DNA of 64,000 nt from Daphnia pulex (GCF_021134715.1 NC_060023.1:10788001-10852000); one strand, 5' to 3'; positions 25,388-38,870 are shown, counted from the stretch's first letter. Numbers and translations are program-made. Notes: generated by a model not told the origin, from the sequence alone.

Positions 25388-27631
25388 ATGTCGGCTGCCC
25401 ATGGCTGTCTCCACTTGAACAACTTCAAAGCGGCCAAGGGGACTAGGCCCTACCGGCTCATTCATTCCTTTTTTGTGGCATGCACATCTTCAGAAGCCCG
25501 TAAACGCAAGGTAAGAGTTCAAGTATTGTTTCTTTTAAATCACTCCTTTACTCATCATTTTTGTTGCTAGGCCAAATCGTGTGTGTGTCATGTCTGTCAG
25601 CGAAGAGGACCCAGGCTTCATGCCTGCCTTCACTGCATTTTCTTTGGCTGCTATGGTGCTGGTCACATACAGGCCCACTCTCAGCAGCGGAAACATTTCT
25701 TAGGTAATTCGACAACCAAAAATCAAATCTCATTGATACTAATGCAGCCTCCTTTTTTTTACAGCTGTAGATCTGACTTATGGAGTTGTGTGCTGCTTTC
25801 AGTGTGGGGATTACGTCTATGACCGAGAATTGGAAACTATTGCTCAAAAGCATCAAACCAAAGCTTCTCTCTCCTTGGGACTGGGTCAAGTCTATCATTC
25901 ATGGGAACCTTCTGAGGAAGAAATTGAGCTCCTCAAAAAGCATACACGACGCAAGAAGATCACAGACTCTGCCACTATCGGTTCATTATTTAAAAAAATT
26001 CATTATCCAATCTTTTATCTTAACTCCATGTTTCATTCATGGCAGGACTCAGAGGTCTAGTGAATTTGGGCAACACCTGTTTCATGAACTGCATAGTACA
26101 GGCTCTCTTAAAAGTACCTCTTCTCAGAGATTTCTTCTTGTCGGATCGTCATATTTGTCAGTTCCAAGACGAACCGAGTCGCTGTCTGGTCTGCGAAATC
26201 TCTCGCCTATTCCAAGAGGTATGTCATCCAAAAAACAAGAATCCTCGTTTCCTGTGAGAAATCTATTTTCGGATTCATAACACTCCTACTAGACTTATCG
26301 CTTCTTTTTTAATCTTCTCTTTCGCAGTTCTATTCGGGGAACAAGGCTCCTCTGACATTGCACCGACTTCTTCACTTGATATGGACTCACGCTCGTCATT
26401 TAGCTGGATATGAACAGCAAGACGCCCACGAATTTTTCATAGCAACTTTGGATGTACTCCATCGACACTGCAGGTGAAATTATTCATTGGCTATAAAAGT
26501 CGTGAGAAACGTGACATTCTAAATATAAATGATTTTTAACAGAGGACCAAATGAGCAACAGTCGACTCAGCCTCAAGAGAACTCTGTCAATCGGTGCACA
26601 TGTATCATAGATCAAATTTTCACTGGTGGTTTGCAGTCAGACGTCGTTTGTCAAGCTTGCCAGTAATAACTATTTCAAATGTTTGATGTCCTAAATTTGC
26701 TGGTCTTAACGGTTATTTTGTTTTTGTTCACTGCAGCGGTGTCTCTACAACAGTAGATCCTTTTTGGGATATTTCCCTGGACCTCGGTCCGTCACCCAGC
26801 ACGAAAGTCGTCACCACTGGCAACGGCCCTGGATCGATTCCCACTTCCTTGCAGGACTGTTTGGAGCGATTCACCCGGGCAGAGCACTTGGGATCTTCGG
26901 CTAAGATCAAGTGTTCGCGATGTCTTAGCTACCAAGAATCCACAAAACAACTGACGATGAAGAAACTGCCAGTGGTTGCTAGTTTTCACCTAAAGGTGCG
27001 TATTGTTTTGTTTTTTTATTGACTTTGAACGTCATATTATGAACCACTCATCGTTATTTTTTTCTTTACTTTATGCAGCGCTTTGAACATTCCAATCGAT
27101 TCCATAAGAAGATCTCGTCATTCATCGCCTTTCCAGAATACCTGGACATGAGTCCATTCATGTCCCACCGTCGAAACATCAATAACAACGTCAATTCGGA
27201 TTCTCCGGACCGGGCTGATAGGCCCGTCCACAAGCCCCTTATTTCCACTGAAAACATGTAAACTTGTTGCTCGGTTTATTGAGAAAACGACCGAATGTGA
27301 CTGTGACGGAATCCTCGTTGCTTCCTTCCTTCTCACCCCACCAGGTATTCTCTATTTGCTGTGATCAACCACGTCGGAACCATTGAAGCCGGTCACTACA
27401 CGGCCTACATCCGGCAGCACCGAGACCATTGGTTCAAGTGCGATGACCATCTCATCACCAAAGCTGATATTCGCGACGTCCTCCAAAGTGAAGGGTATCA
27501 AATATTCCACAAAAACAAACTTAGTTTAAAATATTTTGCAATTTGCTTGGTTGTTCTTGGATATTAATTGGGTGATTTGGTTTTTCAGGTACCTACTCTT
27601 CTACCACAAGATGATATTGGAGTATGAATAG
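25388..27631 (+). CDS. USP22: Ubiquitin carboxyl-terminal hydrolase 22 / nonstop (SAGA deubiquitinase)
   Basis: Ten exons: 25388-25510, 25571-25703, 25765-25980, 26046-26218, 26328-26473, 26543-26662, 26737-26995, 27079-27257, 27345-27494, 27589-27631. Total 1,542 nt, 513 residues; the human protein is 525. An N-terminal ZnF-UBP domain (about residues 10-125; [25 protein letters not shown]) is followed by the USP catalytic domain. The Cys box is [15 protein letters not shown], then [31 protein letters not shown], a CxxC zinc finger (IKCSRC) and the His box [15 protein letters not shown], ending [12 protein letters not shown]. In the family this enzyme removes ubiquitin from histone H2B (and H2A) as part of the SAGA DUB module with Sgf11, ENY2 and ATXN7, in the nucleus. 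The start is the ATG before SAAHGC. The gene is convergent with the membrane protein gene at 28875-32643. Confidence 0.97.
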
Positions 27632-27847
27632 AAATGGAGAAGAAAAATGTTTGTAAAGGGCAGCTCAACCGAGTCAACTTTTTTTTTTTTGCATGCAACA
27701 TCCATCCCTCCATTCACAAGACCTTTTTTTTGTTTGTTTTGTTTTTCCTTTTTTAATTTCCCTTTCTCACTTCCACTTCCAGACAGTTCATCGGCGGTTA
27801 ATGACCGTAGAAAACGACCATTTTCATTTTTTCTTTTTTCACGATTC

Positions 27848-27853
27848 AATAAA
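27848..27853 (+). promoter_or_regulatory. Candidate polyadenylation signal of USP22
   Basis: AATAAA 217 nt after the stop codon. A second AATAAA at 28307-28312 could end a longer transcript. Confidence 0.45.
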
Positions 27854-28874
27854 ATATGAAAAAAACACAAAATGGTTAGAACAAGGAATTGAAAGACGAA
27901 AAAAAAAGCGAGATTTCTCTGACATAAACCCTCCCATTGGTGTTTCTGCCCTTTGGATTCTTTTGATTGTAAATCCCAAGCAACTCTCTCTCCACCCCGC
28001 TCCTCCTTCGATCAAAGGTATATATAGTCATTTCCGGCTATTCTCCACCCGAACCCCTTCTCCCGAATCCGAATCACATACACGAGATCTACTTAAAACA
28101 GGAAACAAAAATGGACGAAGACCACACGACCATCCGCAATTGATTTATTTTTATTTTTGCGGATGGCTGGATTTCTTTCCCTATTTTATTGCGCACCTTC
28201 GATTTTCTTTTCGACATACTCTCTCGAATCTATGTGTTCAGTGTCGTTTCCTAGCTCTCTTTTTTTTTTTCTGTGTGTCTGCATGTGTTACGTCGGTCGT
28301 GAAATCAATAAAACAAAAACAAAAAAGTTAAGATGAACGAACGGAATCAATCCCGATTGAGGTCAGAACAAAGAGAGAGACGCGGAAGAAGAGAAAGCGT
28401 GACGTCGTCTGGGGGAGGGGAGGTTGACAGCAACGACGGATATCCGAAGTCGCGAGAGAAAGTTGTAATAGGCCCTCATCCATCGACTTGGTAAATTCAG
28501 GAAATTAGTTGGAAGCACAAAAACATCCCCCCTATTCAAAAAGAAACGAAAAGTTGAGATGTCTGATGACTGCGTTGGGAAATTTTCTTGTTTAAACGAA
28601 ATGTGTTTCAGAAAATAAAAAAAAAAACGACACGTTTGAATGACAGCGCGGTTGCCGTCAAAAAAGGGTTGGCTGGAAACATGTTTCTTATCTCTATGAT
28701 ATTTCAATTTACAAATGAATCAAGACAGCCACTATTCTATAGCAAAACATTATTCTTCCTTTTTTTTTCCTTTTGAGTGGGTTAGAAAAACAAAAATCAA
28801 CGAATGATAAAGAAATAATTGAGACGATTTAATTGTACAATAAAGAAAGGACGTGGTGGTTTAACTTTGGGCAT

Positions 28875-31800
28875 TCAGAACATCTCGCGTTTATCGGTGG
28901 CGCCGCTCTTGACGCTGCCGCTGGCCTGTGCCGGAATCGTCATGGAATGTAGGATGAATTCTTCGGCAATGTCGCGGTCCATCCCCGTGTAAATGTAACC
29001 GCTGACCATACTCTCACCGTCGACGTCCATCGATGGCGTCGTCAGCTGTTGCGGTGGGGCCATACCGAAAGAGATGAATTGCTGAGGCCCACCAGTCGTC
29101 GGTCGTTTCGGTTGATGTTGAGTCGCTTCCGGTTGGTCTTCGGCCTCGCTGCGAGACTTGCGGACTCGTTTCTCATCCGAGCTGCTCTTGTTCTTCTTCT
29201 TTTTGTTGTCTTTCTTATTGTTGTTGTGCGGATTCTCACAGCGAGACGGGCCGGGAGTAGCGGCTGTGGGTGCAGCCGGAAGACTGGCCATCTCTGGCGG
29301 CCGGTGCATGTAATTAGCGTGGTGGTGCATGTGCTGCATAGAGGAAAAGTCATAACTCAGCACCAGATAGTAAATAGTCAACCAATAATGATACGTTCAT
29401 GTTTTAAAACGAAAAATAAACAGTGAGTTTCATAGTTTCCAGTTGATTTATCTTTCTCTTTTTTTTATATTAGTTGACACACCGGCGGCTGGAAAAATAA
29501 AAGAATCGTAAAACCCGTGGACTACTAACCGGTGGCATGCTGGACGGGTGGTGGTGATGAAGAGAAGGAAGGCTCGTGAGCGAGTAGAAGGCTGGTCCGG
29601 AAATCATTGGCTGGAGTACGGGGACGGCACCGGCTGGAATGACGTAAGCGGTCGGAGCTCCGGTAACGAACGACGGGAAACCGACTGGCGGATGCCCGCC
29701 AGCCGCTGGCGTCGTCGGAATCGCAACTGGAATCGGATGGGCCACCATGGGGACCTTAATTGAAGAAAATACGTTCAACATTCGAAACGTGTGCGCAACA
29801 TTTCCAACAGCATAATAAAAACAACCCAAGGCAAAGTAACACTTATTTAAACTTGGGTGTGTGCGCAATCACTGTACGGTTTGACCAGTATGTACAGTTT
29901 GCTACTACCAACAGCGAGTATATTAACGGTAAATTATTATCCAGCCTAATTCCGAGAGGCACAATGTAATCATAATAACGGTAATGACGTCAAAGGAATA
30001 ATAAAGGAAAGAAAGAAAGAATAAGAAAATCTTTTGATTGTTGAAATCACCTGTGGGCTATAGAGGCGTCGGAGCAGAGGTGGCGGTGGTGGACGTCTTT
30101 GTTGTTGTTGTTGTTGCTGGTGATGATGAGACTGGCGCAACCAGCGTAACAGACGGTAAGCTCTGGCCTGACCCTCTGGGCTTTGATCGGCCGTCAGGAG
30201 ATTCATATTGGGAACGGAACCGATGCGATTAGCGCCAATTTTGTGATGATGGCTACTGTTGCAACTGCTGTTACTGTTGACCAGTCGACGGTGTTGGCCG
30301 CCGCCTGCCGAAGTCTGGGGACCGTAACACAGACACGCTTCACGCAGGCAAATCACCACGGCCGCCAGCGACAGGATCGTCGACAAAGTTCCTATGGCAA
30401 CTAGAACGGCGTTGATGATGATTGGCCGCTGCCTCAACGGCACAGTTCCGAGGAATTCCACTCGACTCCCTTCCTGTTATCCCAAATAAAAAAAAAACAT
30501 CCAATTTGTCAATTTTTTCACGGCTAGTTGGACACCAATTTAATGAGAAACGTGTGCAATAAAAAAAAATCTGGGTTTCTGGGGTCTCGTAATTGGGTGG
30601 CATTGACGGTTCAAATTCTTCAAATGAATATCAAAGTCGCTGGCCTTTGCACAGCTGCTGGATATGCTCACGGTTCAGAGCGTCGACAATATAAAAGGCG
30701 CGTTGCGCAATGTTGGTTTTGCGGCATGAAAATGGGACAACAATGTGGATGACTGGGTGACGGGAATGTTTCGTCGGGAGGGCGGGTTTTTAGAAACGCT
30801 TCGTTTACTCTCCCGTGACCTTTTAAAAGGATGGAAGAAGAAGATTCGTGTTATTGAGTACCTCTTGATCGACAAAGTATCCGTGAGGTGCGTCCGAGTC
30901 TCGTGCCAGTCCAGTAGCGGCGAAGATGAGCAATAGACCGATGGCGGCCAGGGCCAGCACACTCATCAAAAGGTAGGCGACGATGTAGATCAGGTTGGTG
31001 CGCTTCTGGCCGGCCATGATGCCCATAAGGCCGCTGAGTATCACAACAGCTCCCGTCCATAAACCTTGAAAAATGTTCGATCAAAAGTTATTTTTTTTTT
31101 TGTTTTTGTTCCCATGGCTGTCACTCGGCTTGCGGTGTCGGTCGTTCAGACTGTTGACCATCATCGAATATGTGTAACGAAGTCTTCACGAAAAAAACAA
31201 AAAAAAATCACGTCACGTTATTATTACGGGAGGGAAAAATGAGAATCAACGTGAGAAACCAAAATAAGTTTCTTGTCCTATACCAGCCAGTCATCCGTCA
31301 ACAGACAGCTGTGCATGGTCCATTGAGAATGATACCAACCTATAGCGCTGCCTGCCACTGATGGAAAACCCAAGGTGTGACAGTCCCGACCCACAATTTT
31401 TAATTTTTTAAGTTCGCAATGATTTTGTCTTTCTTCTTTTCTCCGGACGTTAAAGTTCCAGGGTCTAATTGGTCGCTACCTGCAAGGTGTGAAAGAGAAG
31501 GGGAAGCGCTCCAAACTTTCTCCAAACATTACACTAGACGTTGGGGTTAGCTACGAAAATTGTGCTTTCCCGAAAATTACGTCCATTTAAACCGCTCGGC
31601 GCAGTTATTATTACATTGTGAACGCTCTTTCACGATTTTTTTTTTAAATTTATTCCGAGGGGCTGCCGTTTATGGAAATAGGGTCCGCTATTCTCCGCTT
31701 CCCTTTTTCTTTCTCCAACAGGTTGTATAGTATTAAGTTTTTTATTATTAGCTATATAGAGGCGGGGGCATTGATGATTTAGGAAATTGACTGCGATGTT

Positions 31801-32643
31801 TATCTATTTTTACGATTCTCGCGTGAATGAAACATTTTGCTATTTGATAGACCCGCGAGGGACTTACCAATGCGTCAATTCGCGATCATAAAACTAGCTC
31901 AAATTGCGTCACACGCACAAATGCGACGGGACAAAAACAGTTAGAGCTAATTAAAGAAAAGAATAATCGTGTGAGAGTGGAGGACCGAGGATGACGGATT
32001 GAGGAAGCCATTAAAAGTTTAGGCCTTTTTCTTTTTCTTCGGACCGCAACAGTGCGTTTGAAAATGAGCCCGCCAAAAAAGAAAAAAAAAAAGAAAAGAA
32101 AGAAAAAAAAGTCGTGCTGAGCATCTTTCATCGTAACTGGACACCCGAGTTATTTTACACTTTAGAGGTACTACTACAACAGTTGGGATTTCTTTTCTTT
32201 TTTAACTCACCGGAACCGAGATAGGACATGGAGGCCTGTTCCCACAGAGCCAAAGCACCGAAAGCCACCAGCAGGACGCCTAAAAGGGTTTTAGCCATTC
32301 CTAATGCCAGGGCCAGCCGGGCGGGAAAGAGCTGACCCCGACCGATGCCGATGACAACGCCACCGGGACCGATGGAACCTGCCATTGGAATTGGCTGTTG
32401 GGGCGACGGCTTGCCCGGACCGCTGGAATCATTTTCCGAACTGCTGTTGGCCTGTTGCTTCTTCATTAGCCATTTGGTGAACAAGAGACTGGAATCACTG
32501 CGCACTGGCACCGCCACTCCGGGGTGTGATGAACGGCCAGCGCTTTCACGGTCCGGACGAGTAACTGAGCTCGACTCGGAAGATGAGCGTCGTCCGTGGA
32601 CCCACTCGGCCGTCGTCAACGACGAGTTCAATTTGCCGGACAT
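28875..32643 (-). CDS. Four-pass membrane protein with long cytosolic tail (uncharacterised; CD20/FAM189-like topology)
   Basis: Five exons: 32211-32643, 30862-31064, 30051-30473, 29530-29754, 28875-29333. Total 1,743 nt, 580 residues, starting MSGKLNSS. About 115 polar Ser/Pro/Gly-rich residues precede four hydrophobic segments: around 120-140 (TLLGVLLVAFGALALW), 146-162 (WTGAVVILSGLMGIMAG), 168-195 (LIYIVAYLLMSVLALAAIGL) and 225-255 (IIINAVLVAIGTLSTILSLA). The tail of about 320 residues is low-complexity: Gln- and Pro-runs, His runs, a Lys-rich block (NNNKKDNKKKKNK) and an ordered-looking C-terminal end (SGYIYTGMDRDIAEEFILHS). The spacing and the WTG...LSG pattern of segment 2 recall FAM189/ENTREP and MS4A proteins, but I saw no PPxY motif, so the assignment is tentative. 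An acceptor-like site at 32987 suggests a further 5' UTR exon upstream. Confidence 0.8.
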
Positions 32644-35600
32644 TTCTTGAATTTTCAAATATTGGATTTGATCAAAAAAGAAACTTTTTCGTTGAAATGT
32701 TGGTCGACCGATTGGAATTTCTCACACAACGTGGCCGGCACAGATTTCCATCACTGCGTTTGAAATGTGAATTAGTAAATAATGTTCACCCCCACTCAAC
32801 TGATGATTAAACTAACAAACAAAAAACAAATGAGGAGAGCAGTGTGATGCAAACGGTTCGAAAGCTTTTCAACGACTGGCGGCTCATTCATTCCGGAACA
32901 GGAAAGTCACTTGGGCGCGAGGGAGGTGGGCGGTCTGGCCGCCGGGTGGTTGAACGCGGGCGGGAGGAAGAAGGAGAAACCAAGCCCTGAAAAGAAAAAG
33001 AGAAAAAATATTGTTAAAAAAGACGCAAAAAAAAAGAAATGAAAGAAGAAGAAAAAAAAAATATATACGTATTTATACTATATCTACTTGTGTACAAGAG
33101 ACCGCAAACGTTATACTCGTACGCGCAAAGCGTCTTTTAGGTCACGTTGCCTGCCGGGCATTGTTTTATTTTTATTTTTTTTTTCGTGTTACACATTTTT
33201 TTTTTCTTCTTCAGAAAATAGTTGTACATTATTTCCTCCAACATATATCTGGGATTTTGTGCTGTTCGCAATGTGTCGTAAGGAGACCGGACATGTCTAA
33301 TATCCCGCGCCTCCTACTGCGTTATGTCTCATCCTCGAGACCTCATTTCTCTTCAAGGGAGGAGTGAGGATGTCTATTACTGTGCCATACTGTACTGTGT
33401 GTACCTATCCACCTTTTTTTGGGGGGTGCGTTATATGTAGAATGACAGCGTTCACATCAAGTGTCGGTCCCGGAATAAAAGGAAAACATTCCCCCCCCCC
33501 CCATCCGTGCCATTCAAGCACCCCGTTGAACAATACCGTATAGAGAGACTGCTGCTGCATAGCCGAGGGGTGAAAAGAAATCTGTTGCAACACGTTTTGT
33601 TATTATTACACACACGTTTGATATTATTAGACAATCATTTGGCGATTGAACTACTTTTTCTTTGATTATTTATAGACCGATTTTTTGGCGGTGGTTGGCC
33701 CGAATTGTGTGCAAGAACTTGGGATTAAATCATTTAATCCGACCCGCTGGCGCTATGTTGCGGCCGCTCGCTAAACGGACAATCACGCTCTAGATCGTTC
33801 GTGTTCGCCCGATCAAAGGAATTTGCATAACATAAAGGAAGCTGTGTGTTCTCGTCGAAAAAAAGAATTCGATCGCAAGTCATTGTCCGCCCTCACCACG
33901 AACCACGCTCTCAATCAAAATGAGAAGTAAAACAATGTCTGGAACGTCTCATTAGAAGACGGACGATGGGACCATCGATTCATTAAATTCGTGATTGGGG
34001 AACAACACAAATGGGACTGGATTTTCGCCACGAACTTGCGCAATAATTCCTAAAATGAACTTTTCCTTTTTTTCTTCTTTCCTCAATTCATTTCAGCTCT
34101 GCAAACGAGATGTGGGGAATGTCAACAAAGATGATTATACAAATGAGCTAGTCGAGACTTTCACCCCCCTCCAAGCCCTTAGAAATCTTCCGCTGGGCAA
34201 CAAACAAACGGCAAATGGAAGTAAAAAAAAAGAAGAAGAAAAAAAAAAAAGGCGATAAGCTTCTAAGAGATTCATCGGAGTAGAGTAGCGGTAAAAACAA
34301 GTTGTAGGTATCCCAGAAAAACAAGCCCGGGTGAAAGTGCTACGTAGTAATAGTAGTGCATACTACTACTTTTCGAACAAACGAAAACAGGTGAAAGTTC
34401 CTCTTCTTTTTCCAGCGCAGGGCCAAATTCTTCTTCTAAATCTTTGAATAATAATAAAAAAACAAAAATCTTTTCTCTTTCTAACTTCGACTTGGGCAAT
34501 TTCTTTCTCTTTCTGACCCGCTAGCCAAAACGGCCAATTTGCATCTCAATGCAGTTGAAAGCAAAAAAAGGCTTGAGGGCCGAAGATGATAAAGGCGACA
34601 GATCCATCTGGCCCTGTCAAAAATTCATATAGCTACTAACTAATATAACCCCGACCTACATTTTCACCTTCACGTTGTTTCTTTTCTTTTAAAAGAAATA
34701 AAAAAAGGGATGCATAGATTAAGGAGATTTACAATACCGGCACATTGAATTGATATCGAGGAGAAAGTGAGAGCGCTGTGCGCTGTATGAATAAAACAAT
34801 AGGCAGATAAACTTCTCGATGGCGGCAGATGGGAATTTTTTTTTAGTTCCGCATTATCAACTCTCACCTTATTTGGGATTGTCCAGCATCTCCTTCAAAA
34901 TGTATGGATCAAGAATAATTATTATTTAAAAATTGCGGTCTGGACAAGATTTTCTACAGAATAAAGCAACCGGTTTCTCGATATACACTAAAAACAGAAC
35001 CGCAAAAATTGAAAAATATAAAAACTTGTCCAACTTTACATCGACAACTTTTCCTGATGGCCTGATGGATGGATTAGAAATTGTCGTTTGGGTTAAGAGA
35101 GAAATGCCGTCAACCGACATAATTTTTTTTCTTCTCTCTGAACGAAAATGTCGTTCAACATTGACATCTCTTCCGGGCCGTGTGTGTGTGTGTGTGTGTA
35201 AAAAAGAAAAAGAAAATGAAAAGAATAAAGAAATCTTGTTGGCTTTTAAAGACGAGATGATGGGAGAGTTCCACACGACCGCATTTTTTTTTTCTGACGA
35301 TAAGAGAAGCGCACGGATCACGTCAAAGAACTTATTCAATTTTTTCCCTCGACTTTCAATGGAAGATAAAAAAAACCTGAAAGAAAAGGAGAATCTCATC
35401 TGAAAAAAATACGATCCACTCTACCGTGTACAGTAGAGTACCCAACGAAATAGGTCGCCACAGCGCCGCATATCACCTCAACCGCATATCTCTAATAATA
35501 AACAATCAAAAATTGTTTCCCTCCTCAAAGAAAAGAAATATGTCAACGCGTGTGTGTTCTTATTTCGTTTTTTCTTTCTGCCAGACTTATTTCGCGAAAA

Positions 35601-37357
35601 ATCCACCGATATTGCGCAGCTATTAATCCTTTAGTGTGTTTGTGTGTGTTTTTTTTCCTGGTGTACGATCGGAATGAAATTCATTAATGAGATGGGTTTA
35701 CGACGCTTTAACGTTATTCATCATCGTCTATCACGAAACTCTGATCCTCCCCTGCACCTTTTTTTGTGGCTTTTCTTTCGTCTGCCTCTCTTTCGTTTGA
35801 TTGGCGTCATAAATCAAATGAAAGGAATCAAACAGGGCGACCACAGAGCACGAACCATTAAATATGTATACACAGCACAGACACAGTTTCACCGCTCTTT
35901 TACTTCAGCTGGAATCTCCCTAACGAGGTGATTATTAGACCTATAGTGCGTAGTACGCTAAAAAAAAAAAAACTAGAAAGAGAAAGGGATGCACATTGCA
36001 CCAGGGGAAAACTTTCACGTGTCCGATTGAATGATGATGAGGGCTATAAGCGAACGTTATCCGAAACGCGCAATCTTTTTTGTCTAGTCTTTTCTCTTCT
36101 ATTATTGGGTTTTGCTTTGGAAGATTTTCCCGGAGAGGAACACGAATTTTATTTCATTTTTTTCCGGGTTCTCTGCAGGTGTTTCCATATATTTACCCAA
36201 TAACCTAAGTGGCCCCAAAAGTCTACAATTTACCAGCTCGCTGCCAAGAGAGGTACCCAGACGAGTATTGAAATAGAGCAGAGCCAATGGGGATGGAACG
36301 CTACGTGCGCAATGGGCGCGTTTGCGCAGTGGCAAAAGGCACGTAGACCTCCAGGCCGTCAATGGTTTTTTTTTTCTTCTTTCTCTCTCTCTCTATGGCG
36401 AGCGTATAGATTCAATAATACCGAGTAACACGTATATCTAAAGCCATCAAAAGTTTTCCCGTCTTCTTCGGGCGCTCTATCGTCTACCTAAATGGATGAG
36501 AAACTCTGATAATACTGATCCTTTCCGGTAGATGTACAGCGAGTAGGGTTGTATATATTCAGTCCAAACAACAACAAATAATGCGTATAGCGTGTCTATT
36601 AACCCAGTTTTTTTCTCATCCACCTTTTTTATTTTCCTCGATCGTGATTTTTGGTTCTTTTTTTTTTCAATTTCTGCGGTGGGTATTATCGCCCCGTGGG
36701 ATCTACTGGCGCGTGAAATATTCAATTACGCTTTGGCTGTTGTTGGCTAATACGTGTAGACTTCGTTGGAGTTGCGCATCATCGACTTGGTCAGAGAATT
36801 TCCAATCCAACGGCTTGTCACTAACTGACCGAACGGCAGTTTCACGGTTCGCTCGTTTCACCGCGGCCATATTATAACACACATACACACTGTCCGTTCT
36901 CCGGCCTGAAATGAGTTTTCCGGCGAGATGATTCCATTCCGCCAGGCACTGGAAAATAGAATCATCATAATAACAATGTCCAAACGATATAAACGTTCAT
37001 ATAATAATCATATCAAATCATCCACTTTCAGGACTTTTAGCGCTGAAACTCTCGCTGTGTAAGGAAACGGGGTTAACTGTCTAACCACCAGGTTTTCATC
37101 CGCCTGTATACGGACGTTTCAAATGATAAGATTCCTGCGGGCGGGAAAAGTTGGCAACTTCAAGCGTTTTCAACTGTTCATTTTTGAATGGCGCTAGATA
37201 CAAAAAATAATACGACGCTCATCTCTCGCGGGGAGAGAAATGACTCGAACGCTCTTTGACATTCCACTCGACCAAACTGCACTTTCTCTCCGTTCTCTTT
37301 TTCATCATTGCCCTGCGAGCGTCGTCCACCAAGAGAGAAAGGATGATGCATGCAAAT
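32644..37357. other. Gene-poor spacer with simple repeats
   Basis: It contains the promoter and 5' UTR of the minus-strand four-pass membrane protein gene (a splice acceptor TTTTCAG ends at 32987), many homopolymers, a C run at about 33491-33502 and a (GT)10 tract at 35180-35199. No family-matching coding exon was found. Confidence 0.5.
35180..35199. repeat. (GT)10 microsatellite
   Basis: An uninterrupted dinucleotide repeat seen directly in the sequence. Confidence 0.9.
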
Positions 37358-38440
37358 ATGTCGGAACCCCTCAAGAGGCGACTACACTTAGCCCAGCAGG
37401 TAGTAGGCACTTATGTTGATGTAATAAAGAAAGCGAACGACCAGTGTTGTTGTTCCAACGCCTCGGCCAAGTGGTGGTGGTCAGATTGGATGACGCTCAC
37501 ATTTCCCCCCACCGATAGCCATCGTATGAATAAACAGGCATTGTTACGCCACACGGACTAATCACTACATCTGGATACACTGATGAAAGATTCTATCTGG
37601 CAGCGCAGCTGTGTGTTGATTCCTACGAATCGGTCGCTGTTATTGGAAACAATTAAAATTTTGGTTGGGCCGTTTTTTCTTTCGAGAGAAAGAGAAACGT
37701 ATAGGACACCGACCTACATTCCATTACGCATTTTCCAGTGTTTGTTTTTTTGTTAATGTTCATGGCGAATATCAGCAGAAATGGTTATTTTTTTTTTTTT
37801 ACACTTGTGAAACGCGCCTGACCGAATTCTTTGCTCAGGCGATGAAATCGTTTCGTTGAAAAGAAACGAGAAGCTCGACGCGTCGACAGAAAATTGCGTC
37901 CATCCCAAAATACCGAAAAAGGGAACAACTGTCGATCCTCAATGAATTATTCATGCGCGCGTTTTTCTCTTGAAATTCTGCCCTTTCGGTACTGGCGGTA
38001 CCCCTGGAAAAAAGCGACAAACTAAACCGAAGAATTCTGTTGGCGATTGAAACGTTGTTAACTAGACAACTCGAAGGTATGTGCAGCAAAGCCAGCGATA
38101 ATTATTCAAACATTTGGAAAAAATCTTTTTGGTTAGGTTAGAGAGTAGCTGAATGCGCTTGTAGATGGCGACGCTTGTTGGGTGCGGACGTGCGGGACTT
38201 GTAACTAATAATCGGATGGGAATGTTTGTACATGATAATCAGAGACTTGCATGGACTTTGACAACAATGTTTCTGAATTTTGAGGACAAGGTTGAACTTT
38301 ATAACTCGTTTCTGTCACAGCATTTCAATGAAACATATTTGGCTGAAAAACTTCGTTTTCTTGAAGTAGCGCAAATTTTAAAAATAAAAAATTTTACAAT
38401 TTCAACCATTGGCCGGAATTCTCGCTGCTACTCGTTGTAA
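37358..38440 (+). CDS. Possible small two-exon gene of unknown function
   Basis: I do not recognise this protein. The segment 38165-38440 is an open frame of 91 codons beginning with an ATG straight after an acceptor-like GCTTGTAG, encoding a mixed soluble sequence (for example NFEDKVELYNSFLSQHFNE). A candidate first exon at 37358-37399 (MSEPLKRRLHLAQQ, followed by GTAGTAGG) would join it in frame across a 765-bp intron, but frame agreement alone has a one-in-three chance. No signal peptide or membrane segment is evident. It lies just upstream of the lectin relic at 38520 and could be spurious. Confidence 0.22.
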
Positions 38441-38519
38441 TAAACTCAAAGCTTCTTAGCTTCGAAGTCTCTTCTTAAACTTGCCAAGTCATTTTTCTTT
38501 TTCAAGTTCGTACCGTACA

Positions 38520-38870
38520 ATATTTTCGCTGTCGTGATTGAACGTCTTCGCTAAACTCAAGAGATGCTCAAGATGTCTAAGCTAATTTTATCCAAGCAAA
38601 GTGTTATACTAGATTCACGTGCCAAAAAAGTTTCTCCATTTCTCCTTGGAAAGAATGAAAATACACACAAGTGAGGAAAAAACTTTCCGGCGTCTGCGTA
38701 CACGACGCAGGCGACAGCTAGCGCATTTCCTATTTAAATACGAAGATCAACATTCAAAAGGTTAAACGATTTGGATTTTTACGACGCTGTGTTGTCGTTA
38801 CACAAGCGGTTGATTTCGGAACAGACGAAGAGGTTTCATGCTCCTGTGCTTGCTTTCGGCGGTCAAAACA
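38520..38870 (+). pseudogene. Decayed copy of a CUB/C-type-lectin gene (exons 2-4 region)
   Basis: Several blocks line up in order with the intact gene at 39508-40863. CTGTCGTGATTGAA (about 38531) matches exon 2. A block near 38570-38595 matches the GACCTCAAAGAAGCTCAAG region of exon 2. GATTCACG plus CCAAAAAAG...TTCTCC (about 38611-38640) matches the start of exon 3. GCGTCTGCGTACACGACGCA (about 38691) and ATTCAAAAGGTTAAACGAT (about 38752) match the exon 3 end and its splice donor. ACAAGCGGTTGATT...TGCTCCTGTGCTTGC (about 38803-38855) matches exon 4. Indels and substitutions destroy the frame, and I find no counterpart of the signal-peptide exon or lectin exons 5-6. Confidence 0.75.

Noticed and set aside
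38135-38147. GGTTAGGTTAG, resembling arthropod telomere repeat units
   Set aside because: Only two units are present, with no array.
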